This document shows positions 44,640 to 52,671 of a DNA stretch of 64,000 nt, in pieces (the first letter of the stretch is position 1; every line of letters starts with the position of its first letter). A program made the translations under genes and the position numbers. Below the pieces are notes generated by a model, which worked only from the letters and a program-made list of their open reading frames with translations, ran no database searches and was not told where the DNA came from. This DNA is from Argyresthia goedartella. Taxonomy: Eukaryota > Arthropoda > Insecta > Lepidoptera > Argyresthiidae. The DNA is taken from the NCBI GenBank assembly GCA_949825045.1, contig OX463818.1, positions 34,550,906-34,614,905 on the forward strand, written 5' to 3'.

Positions 44640-45190
44640 TAAGATTATAAAAGCGACGATCGTGCCTGGACACTCATCGGGCCCAAGAAAACCTCTCCTT
44701 GCGTACCATCGTCGGCGCGCCTCGCTACGTTAAGAACGCAACGATCGCGAGGGACCTAGGATTGGAGACATTGGACAAGTTCATCCAGAGGCTGGCGACG
44801 AACATGTTTTCACGGGCGGACGGCTCTCAACACCCGCTCGTGCGAGACCTGGTGCCATACCACGCGCGCCCACCTGACCGTCACCGCCTACCCCAAGACC
44901 TGGTTGCCGAGCCGGAAGCACCCCTGGATTGAGGCCACATACCCAACCTGAAGAAGACCTCAGTCACCCAAAGACCTGGCCGTGGTCACGGCCAGCGGAA
45001 GACTCCGCGGAGGGGGGCCATTGCCCCGGGACCGCAACCCCCGCACCCTGGAAGGGGTGTTAGAAGACTACCAAGACACTCAATCAGTCAACCGTTAGCG
45101 TTCGGAGCGATAAGTACTTACTAGCTAGTGAATTGCGAACTTTAAACGAAGTGTTCAGTGTTCTACTGCTGTATTCAGATTGTACATAGG
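44640..45190 (+). pseudogene. Jockey-type LINE ORF2 C-terminus and 3' region
   Basis: Translation gives LRTIVGAPRYVKNATIARDL, LDKFIQRLATNMFSRADGSQ and HPLVRDLVPYHARPPDRHRL, which correspond to the (A)P-(W/R)YVRN-x-x-I-x-RDLG and RPP(D) C-terminal signatures of Jockey elements. The stop TGA is at about 44930. GC-rich non-coding sequence follows to about 45190. The upstream domains are absent, so it is a 5'-truncated copy. Confidence 0.8.
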
Positions 45191-45194
45191 GCGC

Positions 45195-46260
45195 ACTGTA
45201 AGTTTCCGGAACTGGCCACTTACATAAACAATATTTAAAAATTTATTGCAACATTTGAAAATAGAACTCTTTGGCTGTAGAATGCAGTTTCTTTCATCTG
45301 ACTGCCTTTTGTTTTTACCTTGTGGCGCCATTTAAAAAATTGTGTGTCTGCATCAACATGGATTTAACTCGGGAAAATTTTCGTAGTATGATTTTCTACG
45401 ATTTTAAGTGTAATTTGACAGCTCAACAGAGCATCGCTCGGCTTGAAACAGCTTTTGGCAATGAAGCACCATGCAAGACAACTGTTTATAGCTGGTTTGC
45501 AGAATTCAAGCGTGGTCGTATCAATCTCAGTGACGAATCTCGCGATGGTCGGCCGTCCACCGCTGTGACCAACATAAACATCGATGCTGTGCGCCGTATG
45601 ATTGAAACAGACAGGCATGTGACCTACCATGAAATTCGCGCATCCTTAGAAATAGGCATGAGTCAAATACAATTAATCCTACACAAACATTTGGGTGTGA
45701 GAAAGCTGTGCTCGCGGTGGATCCCACACAACTTGACCGAGGCTCAAAAAACGGACCGCGTCACTTGGTGCAGTGCCATGCTTACCAGATTCAACGAAGG
45801 TGCGTCAAATTTGGTGTGGGACATAGTAACAGGTGACGAAACATGGATTTATTGCTACGATCCCAAAACAAAGCAGCAATCGAGCGTATGGGTCTTTCAA
45901 GATGAGCCGAAACCAAACAAAGTGGCGCGCGTGAAAAGGGCATCTAAGCGGATGATTGCTTCTTTTTTTAATAAAACTGGACACGTGGCTACTGTTGCTT
46001 TAGAGAATCGTCGTACAGTGAATAGTGACTGGTACACGACCATTTGTTTGCCGGAAGTTATTGACGAACTCCGTAAAAATAACCGTAAACGCCGTATCAT
46101 CCTGCACCACGACAATGCTAGTTCTCACACGGCCAGACAGACAAACGACTTTTTGAAGGCGAAAAATGTAGAACTCATGAGTCATCCTGCATACAGTCCC
46201 GACCTGGCACCTTGTGACTTTTTTCTGTTCCCAAAAATCAGGTTTTTACGGTAGAACTTT
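45195..46260 (+). mobile_element. mariner element, 3' end missing
   Basis: An almost intact transposase ORF is preceded by about 160 bp of untranslated sequence beginning near GGGCGCACTGTAAGTTTCCG, perhaps the 5' terminal repeat. The sequence beyond 46250 no longer matches mariner and I see no matching 3' inverted repeat, so the element was truncated by deletion or recombination. It sits directly behind the LINE 3' region. Confidence 0.75.
45358..46254 (+). CDS. mariner transposase, C-terminally truncated (D,D34D)
   Basis: Cut-and-paste transposase of 298 residues from ATG 45358 (a longer frame opens at 45271, but MDLTRENFRSMIFYDFKCNL is the family start). Residues 1-110 hold the helix-turn-helix DNA-binding domain, including GNEAPCKTTVYSWFAEF and SDESRDGRPS. 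The catalytic motifs are VTGDETWIY (first Asp), HHDNASSHTA (second Asp) and YSPDLAPCDFF; the third Asp lies 34 residues after the second, the D,D34D hallmark. SRWIPHNLT is also conserved. The usual ~345-residue protein continues past FFLFPKI for about 45 residues; here it is replaced by RFLR and a stop. The catalytic core is uninterrupted, which suggests a young copy despite the missing end. Confidence 0.92.
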   Translation: MDLTRENFRSMIFYDFKCNLTAQQSIARLETAFGNEAPCKTTVYSWFAEFKRGRINLSDESRDGRPSTAVTNINIDAVRRMIETDRHVTYHEIRASLEIGMSQIQLILHKHLGVRKLCSRWIPHNLTEAQKTDRVTWCSAMLTRFNEGASNLVWDIVTGDETWIYCYDPKTKQQSSVWVFQDEPKPNKVARVKRASKRMIASFFNKTGHVATVALENRRTVNSDWYTTICLPEVIDELRKNNRKRRIILHHDNASSHTARQTNDFLKAKNVELMSHPAYSPDLAPCDFFLFPKIRFLR

Positions 46261-46417
46261 TTTTATTATTTGTAAGTGATTTCCACTCCACCTCACTACT
46301 TAGGTTGTCTAGTAGTAGCCTTTTGTGTCTGTATTGTACATTTCTTCTTTGAATAAACTCTTCCACGCATTATTTTAACCTCACTATCCTGACACGTAAC
46401 ATTATTAATAAAGAAGA

Positions 46418-47577
46418 ATGGAACGTTGGCTTAAAGGCGTTAAGCCTGTTGCAACAAAATCTTCTGACGGAGGCGAATGTTTAAAAGCAGTTCGCGCGGA
46501 GTATTCAGCAATTCCCGATCAAGCAGGTGATGCAAAGACATCAGTTTCGGATTTGTTGATTCCAACGGCTCACCTCTCTGCATGTTATATAGTAAATTGC
46601 TTCCTAATAGTTAAATGGTACCTGCCAAGTTGCGCCGATATTTAGAAACAGTACACCTAGAGTTTAAAGACAAGAATGAAGAATTTTTTGGACGTAAAAA
46701 TAACAGTTATTGTAAACTCAAAAAACTATGAAGCATACAACCCAAACTGTCAATGAAAAAGCCACGAAGGCATCGTATTTAGTTAGTTATCGCATTGCAA
46801 AAGAAGGTGAAGCGCACTCTACTGCTGAGAATTAAATAAAACCATGTGTGTTAGAAGTAATAAAATGTATGCTCGATGATGAGCATCTTTCTACTGTGCC
46901 GCTATCCAACGATACGGTTTCACGGCAAATTCATGATCTGGCAAGCTATGTCAAAAAGCACTAGTTACACGTCTACAAAAAACACGATTCGTCTTGAAAA
47001 GGGATGAATCGACTGATATCGCTTGGCTAGCGATTTTTTGCTTTTTTGCAAATCTTGCTGGTTATCGTGAGATATCCATATACATTTTCTTTTGAAGAAA
47101 ACATGCTTATATTTATGAATTTATTATTTTAAGATATATTTTTTTTATGTTAGTTTTTTTTTTAAATATATACATATATATATTAATAGTTTTTTTAGTT
47201 TTTTCAGTTTGTGAAGGGGCGTTCACCGCTGGCCACAAACACTACCGGAAATTTTTTTTTTAGTAAAATAATTTTTTTTTTGAAGATAACTATCTCAGTT
47301 GGAACGATTGCACTGACATTTATTTGTACAGATGGGGCCAAGGCAATGACAGGTAAAACAGCAGGAGCAGTGTCTAGCCATTCTATCCTGCATAGACAAG
47401 CACTTGCGATGCAGCAAATGCCGTCAAATATAAAATTAGTTATGGATGAAGCTAAAAAAACAAAATACCGCAAAAGACTTGATGCCGAACCTTATATGAG
47501 ACTTCAACTCTCTTTAGGAACATATATTGAATCATTCAGCCTACAAGTAAGCAAACAGCTTATGATTCATGAATAGT
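46418..47577 (+). pseudogene. Decayed hAT-superfamily transposase (ZBED5/SCAND3-like)
   Basis: Across several frames: PAKLRRYLETVHLEFKDKNE with FFGRKNN (about 46622-46700), VSYRIAKEGEAHSTAE (46780), VPLSNDTVSRQIHDLASYV (46895), RLQKTRFVLKRDESTDIAWL (46970) and ICTDGAKAMTGKTAGAV at 47330, ending KYRKRLDAEPYMRLQLS at 47464. The order ETVH, SNDTV-x-RRIH-x-LA, LK-x-DESTD and CTDGA-x-AM-x-GK is that of hAT transposases related to ZBED5/SCAND3 proteins, with DESTD and CTDGA carrying catalytic acids. Stops and a poly-T-rich insertion at 47100-47280 make it non-functional. Termini were not found. Confidence 0.75.
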
Positions 47578-47758
47578 CTGATGATGATTTAATTTAATTA
47601 TTAATTGCCTGGGGAATAAGAAGAATGACATCCCGCTATTGGATGTTTATGTGTGTGATGTCGCTGTTTCTAGTTCCCACGACATCGACACAGACTACCT
47701 TAGTGTGGGGCCAGAAGCAAGGTATGTGCCTGTATACTGGTTTATCAGAAAGGTGAAC

Positions 47759-48262
47759 GGTTTCATAGTGAAAGTTGTTCAGAATGATGTACCTAACAAC
47801 CCCCTAAAATATGACTACACTTTTCTGTTACATCCTGTAATCATGCTCATGTTACTGTTTATAATGCACAGGCAGCTGAATAGTATTATTTATTTATGAA
47901 TTCCGTAAACGATATATTTTGCGAGAAATCTGAGTTCAAATTACGAAATAAATACATTATGAAAGTAAATACCTACAAATAACTACATACTTATTACCCA
48001 TACGCAGTTGCACATACATATTATAAAGCACGTATACTTTTGTTTGCAATAAAACATTTACTCTATCTATTTACACCAGTCTCATCGCTGGCCGTAATTA
48101 TAGTTTTTCCCAAAAATGGCGGCGATGGGCTAGGCCCCATGTCACGCAAAATGGAGTTCCTATTGAATAACTGGCTAAACGTGGGCAGTATGGGTCTTTG
48201 CCAGCCACCCGGTGTGGGACTCCATGCCACAATGTTTGGATGTTGTTTTGGCGTAAAAAACA
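47759..48262 (+). repeat. Left arm of a long inverted duplication
   Basis: Mirrors 48841-49476 in order. It begins with GGTTTCATAGTGAAAGTTGT, then TATGACTACACTTTTCTGTT, GCACAGGCAGCTGAATAGTA, a GTTGCACATACATATTATA segment, CGCTGGCCGTAATTATAGTT, ATTGAATAACTGGCTAAACG and GACTCCATGCCACAATGTTT, ending TTTGGCGTAA. The outer end is the terminus of MITE family B. Confidence 0.85.
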
Positions 48263-48840
48263 GTCAAGCGCAAGTCGGACTCGCTTACCAAGGGTTCCGT
48301 ACACACTTGTAGATAGCTATTATGTGTGTATGTCATGTATATGGAAAAAGTTCGGCCATCGGGGGAATCCAGTCTTAGAAATTATTTCTGCTTTTGAACC
48401 GACTTAAAAACGGAGGTTTCTCAATTCCATTGTATCACGTAACGCCAGAGAAACAAACACCCAAATTATGAAGAAAAAAACAACCCAACCAGAAATAAGA
48501 ACTATCAAATCTGCAAATGATTATTATTGAATGATTGAATAATCAAAACCCAATTAGTATTAGAATCTCAAAAAACCTTCTCGATTCAGGCAAAACTTTA
48601 GAAAAGAAGCCAATTGACTGGCGCCAAATTAACTGGCCAGTTACACTGACAAAAAGTTCCCAACACGCAACTCGCATCCAAACCTCTTTGGGCTGGGCCT
48701 TGAAAATAAAGGAGGTTTCATATTATATTCTAACAAGAGTTTATACCATATACCGTGTGGTCGTTGGGTAACAGAAATGCGTACATAGTGATATATTTAA
48801 AAGGATTCTAGTGTTTTTGTATAAATAAGTAAATCTACGT
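48263..48840. other. Spacer between inverted arms
   Basis: No gene. It opens with GCGCAAGTCGGACTCGCTTA and AAGGGTTCCGTACAC, the end of a GTCCGTCC-type repeat. The 78-codon frame at 48535-48771 is not recognised. Confidence 0.4.
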
Positions 48841-49476
48841 TACGCCAAAACAACATACAAACTTTGTGGCATGGAGTCCCAGACCGGGTGGCTGGCCTCT
48901 GCCAGCCATACTGCCCACGTTTAGCCAGTTATTCAATAGGAACTCCATTGTGCATGTCATGGGTCTAGCTTGTCGCCGCCATTTTGGGAAAAAACTATAA
49001 TTGCGGCCAGCGATGAAAGCAGTGTAAATGATAATGATAATGATAATATCTTGGACACTATTTACACACATTGATCTAGCCCCAAACTAGGATTCCCTGT
49101 ATCTTGGGTACTAGACAACGATACACATACTTATATAGATAAATATTATACTTAGATAGATAAACAACCATGAGTAGGGTACAAATATCCCTTCTAAATT
49201 ATTAGTAAATTATTTGTCACAAACAAAAGTATGTGTGCTGTATAATATGTACGTGCAACTGTGTATAACTTTCATAATGTATTTTTTTCGCAATTTGAAC
49301 TCAGGTTTCTCGCCAAATATATCGTCTACGGAATTTATAAATAAATAATACTATTCAGCTGCCTGTGCATTATAAACAAATACATGAGCATTTATACAGG
49401 ATGTAACAGAAAAGTGTAGTCATATTTTATGGAGTTGTTGTGTGCCATCATTCTTAACAACTGTCACTATGAAACC
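48841..49476 (-). repeat. Right arm of the inverted duplication, split by a SINE
   Basis: Reverse complement of 47759-48262 in two blocks, 48841-49020 and 49200-49476. The interruption is the SINE at 49027-49195. The arms differ by scattered substitutions and small gaps, so the duplication is not recent. Confidence 0.85.
49027..49195 (-). mobile_element. tRNA-derived SINE, family 1, 5'-truncated
   Basis: Minus-strand copy of the 3' two thirds of 10860-11133: plus strand shows TTGATCTAGCCCCAAACTAG, GTACTAGACAACGATACACA and CAACCATGAGTAGGGTAC. The tail is a TTATCA-type run (GATAATGATAATGATAATG on the plus strand). Boxes A and B are absent. Confidence 0.88.
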
Positions 49477-49666
49477 GATTTGTGCAAAGCAACTTTATTT
49501 TTCACTTCTCCATACAAATCAGCTGATCGCTCGGCCGAAAATGTAAAGAGAAGTAAAAAATAAGGTTTCTCTGATCAAATTGGTTTAATAGTGAAAGTTG
49601 TTAAGAATTATGTCCGTAACAACACCCTAAAACATGATCCACCTTTCTGTTACACTCAGTATACCA
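49397..49666. mobile_element. MITE (family B), copy 2
   Basis: Terminal inverted repeats beginning TATACAGGATGTAACAGAAA on the left and, reverse complemented, TATACTGAGTGTAACAGAAA on the right. They continue inward through TTCTTAACAACTGTCACTAT and GAAACCGATTTG. The termini start with TA, consistent with a Tc1/mariner-type TA target. The inner arms match the copy at 42236-42475. Confidence 0.75.
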
Positions 49667-49683
49667 CTACACACACTCAGGCC

Positions 49684-49770
49684 CTACACTAGGATAGCCT
49701 CTGTTGATGTCGTGGAAACTAGAAACAGTGACGTCACACACATAAACATCCAAGGCCAGGATTTTATTAT
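49684..49770 (-). mobile_element. SINE family 2 fragment
   Basis: CACTAGGATAGCCTCTGTTG, AAACAGTGACGTCACACAC and ATAAACATCCAAGGCC correspond to the body of the element at 1385-1580 in the same orientation. No tRNA head remains. Confidence 0.6.
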
Positions 49771-49804
49771 TTTTACCTAGGAGATTTTAATATCGATACC
49801 TCTG

Positions 49805-50092
49805 GATGTTTTGAAATGTTATGTTACAGCGACCTTGTCGAAAAAGGGATATGACAATATTCAAGATTACTTAATGACGGGACTGTATGGGGTTGATCTG
49901 GCTCAACACAGACCTTGATGTTAATAATTTTGTAATTATTTATTCCTGCTTATTAATTATTATAATTAATATTGTAATATTTGCAAAAGAGATCTAAAAA
50001 TCTATCTAAAGAAATCATTGGTCCAATGTAGAGAAGAGGCAAAAAATGACGTTTGCTAAGTATATGTAAATATCTACAGTAATAAAGAAATT
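49805..50092 (+). mobile_element. LINE 3' end (family L-a)
   Basis: Codes for the last residues (TLSKKGYDNIQDYLMTGLYG-like) and then matches the 3' untranslated region of 19050-19335 through TAAGTATATGTAAATATCTA to a TAATAAAGAAA end. 5'-truncated. Confidence 0.8.
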
Positions 50093-50478
50093 TTACTATT
50101 GACTATCGGCGATTTCCTCCCCGGCCAATTAATAATTAAATCATCGTCAGACTACACATTAATCATAGGATGCTAACTTAGATGTAGGCTGAATGATTGA
50201 ATATCTGTGCCTGTGAAAAAAAGCGTGCTTGCTAGTAGAGGTGTTTTGTTTAGATTCGACATCATTTGTCTATTTGAGCGGCCATTTGTCTATTTGTCTG
50301 AGCTGGGACACGAAGCTGTTTTGGATTATATCTGGAAAAGCCCTCGCCCAACAAAATTATATCGATATGAACTAAATTGATGATGATGAAGCTTAGGTAC
50401 CTTAAAGGGACTTACAATTTTCTGGTCTTAAACTGAGAAAGCTAAAAAGCCGTGCCCACGAGCAGCTTATATAAATTA
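50093..50478. other. Intergenic, no gene seen
   Basis: Nothing recognisable. ATTTGTCTATTTG is repeated near 50265-50300. Confidence 0.4.
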
Positions 50479-50479
50479 A

Positions 50480-50645
50480 GTATGTATTAATATAACACTT
50501 CGGTAATTGTACAGTTACAAGCATAGCGCTACCCCTTTTCCCACAAGAGCTGGCAGAGGCAAAGGTACGAGGCAACACACCGGGATTTGAACCTGCATCT
50601 CCTGTGTGACAGGTTAGGGTGTTATCACTAGACCACGGAAGCTCT
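50480..50645 (-). mobile_element. tRNA-derived SINE, family 3, copy 2
   Basis: Minus strand: CCGTGGTCTAGTGATAACAC, then AGGTTCAAATCCCGGTGTG (box B), followed by CCTTTGCCTCTGCCAGCTCT and GGGAAAAGGGGTAGCGC. It matches the order at 4312-4505. The non-pairing acceptor ends argue against a true tRNA gene. Confidence 0.65.
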
Positions 50646-51316
50646 TAGATACGTCTACGATAGGGTCTAAAAGTAGGTATGTTTTTACACCAAAAACTTC
50701 CTTTTTTGTTATCGAACGATACATTTACAGTTTTCAGGTTTTATCCTTTAGTTGTTCTATAAGATCTTGTTTGTAGCAAATTTCATGATTCTAGGTCACC
50801 GGGAAGTACCCTTTAGATTTTGATTCCCTTTCGAGTATCAAGTAAATTCAGCAAAATTGTGACATGATTATTTACAGCGGTATTTTTTGATTGCCATGAC
50901 CTATATGTTTGACTAGACGACCCGGTGAGCTTCACCCAATTGATTGCAAAATAAATAATATGGTACATACCCTATCTAAAGCGTCGCACTGGCGCAAAAA
51001 TTTGTAGGTAATAATATTATTGGTCGTTATCACCGCTGTACACTCTCAGGCAAGATATCCCGAGGCTAATATACTATGCGGTCAACCCAAGTTTGCACCT
51101 CGCTAGATGTACCCTACATACATTTTCCACCTGTAGTGTGTATTGTACATGTTATATGCAAATAAATGAATATGAATATGAATATTAATATGAATGCAAT
51201 GACGTTAGAGCGCCGTTATGACTTCACAAATCCAGGTTAAAAATTTCAAGCTTGTAGGTCTGCTAGAAGTACCTTAGAATTTTGATGATCGGTGAGTGAG
51301 TCAGTCAGTGAGTAAG
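50646..51316. other. Repeat-derived spacer; insertion target of the 51.3-kb element
   Basis: No gene. GACGACCCGGTGAGCTTC (50919) and a GAATATGAATATGAATAT tail (about 51170) look like ends of non-autonomous elements. 51240-51316 (AAGTACCTTAGAATTTTGAT, GTGAGTGAGTCAGTCAGTG) appears to continue after the transposon at 55381 (AGTGACAGAATTGAGC), consistent with insertion into an older repeat. Confidence 0.4.
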
Positions 51317-51329
51317 TGGGTCATTGTCA
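51317..51329 (+). repeat. Left terminal inverted repeat
   Basis: TGGGTCATTGTCA, exact reverse complement of 55368-55380. Beyond this the two ends diverge (ATAACCC versus AAGCTTG on the element strand). Confidence 0.75.
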
Positions 51330-51502
51330 TAACCCTAAAAAAAAGTGTTACAGCTTGTTTAAAAGTGAAAACATAAATTACAGAATAAAAACTATGTTAA
51401 TCTTGAAGTTAATGTATTCCAAATCTCTATAACGTATTCGTTATTAAAACCATAATAATAATAAAACGATATTTACAGAACAATTTCAACCTAAAAGTCC
51501 AC

Positions 51503-52101
51503 TTCGGTGGTCTGTTACCGATCACTCTCTTTGTATAAAAGTAAACGCACAAAAAAAAGTAATTGGTTGTGCTACCTCACATTATGATTTTCCTAAAGTA
51601 GACATTTGATTTCTTCTAATGTATAAAGGACAATAATGAAGGATTCATATAAATACACTTTTTGCACATTCAAACATTGTTACGGAAACAAACGTCTACT
51701 TGGTGGACTTTTTTTAATCGAACCAATTATTTAGTAAACAATGAAATTTCCGGACCGTAGTGTAATTTACGAACGCACCCAATACTGCATTACTCTCACT
51801 CAGCGCCATCTTTCCGTGAGTCGAGCGCGCAAAACATTAAAGCTAATCTTTAAAAAACAATTGGCAGTGTCAAAGTTCCGTGCATCTTTTCGGTTCCATT
51901 CGTGTTTTGGTAAGTAAAACCTTGAAAATTGGTTGCCATTAATTATTTTATAAACAAATAGGTCCATAATAATTATAGTCTTTGAATTTTGACATAACCT
52001 CAAAATGTTGCGTGATAAATGATATTTCCTGTGAAAAGTCTATTCGGTGGACGTCTTTTCGGTGGTATTTAAGTACACCGAAAAGATTAATGTCCACCGA
52101 A
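51503..52101. promoter_or_regulatory. Six 5' copies of the TTCGGTGGAC motif, incl. palindromic cluster
   Basis: TTCGGTGGTC 51503-51512, TTGGTGGAC 51700-51708, TTCGGTGGAC 52043-52052, TTCGGTGGTA 52058-52067, then inverted GTACACCGAA 52073-52082 and GTCCACCGAA 52092-52101. The last four form two direct plus two inverted copies in 60 bp. Such subterminal arrays are typical transposase-binding sites; promoter function is the alternative. Confidence 0.7.
51780..51909 (+). other. Possible non-coding first exon of the 781-codon gene
   Basis: The stretch ends in CGTGTTTTG|GTAAGT (intron from 51910), a strong donor. Plausible acceptors before the ATG are TACTTTGGTTCAG (ending about 52645) and TTGTCCGCAG (ending about 52668). 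The start of transcription is not visible. Confidence 0.4.
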
Positions 52102-52671
52102 TGGATCGCTTAGTGAAATGTGTTTGTTTTTGGGCAACTTAAGGATGAATGAGTGTGACTTAATCCAAAGTAAGTATATTCAACTGCAATTATAGACACG
52201 CTGCAAATTGGCTATACAAATTGAATTATGCATTTTTCTCTTTTGTACTTCTAATCCAGTGAATAGAAGAGATTCTGCTTACAAACGGTCCGGTAGTTCT
52301 AAATTACCGATATTTTCAATATGGCTGCGGGGGCGGAGGGAGAGGAATTGTGCATTTTGCTTTTTAAATACTTAATAACCATCCTAGACACCATATCAAA
52401 AATGTATAACTACCAGACCGTTTGCGACCAAAAGAAGACGAGCAGAATAATTTCTCATGTTTCAACACGTCTTTGTAAGCAAACCCCTTCAGTGGTAGTC
52501 TCTATTTACTGGGTTATTAGTTCTTCACTAATATCTATGGGTTGGACGTGCTAGCAGTGCTACTTATGTATGTTTGGATTATAATAAAAAAATGTTCCTT
52601 CACCTTCCTTTTCCATTTATTTCTTTGCTTTTTACTTTGGTTCAGGTGCACGTTCCATTTGTCCGCAGAAT

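Noticed and set aside
52321..52554. 77-codon ORF upstream of the transposase as a separate protein
   Set aside because: No motif, and it lies in the putative leader intron.
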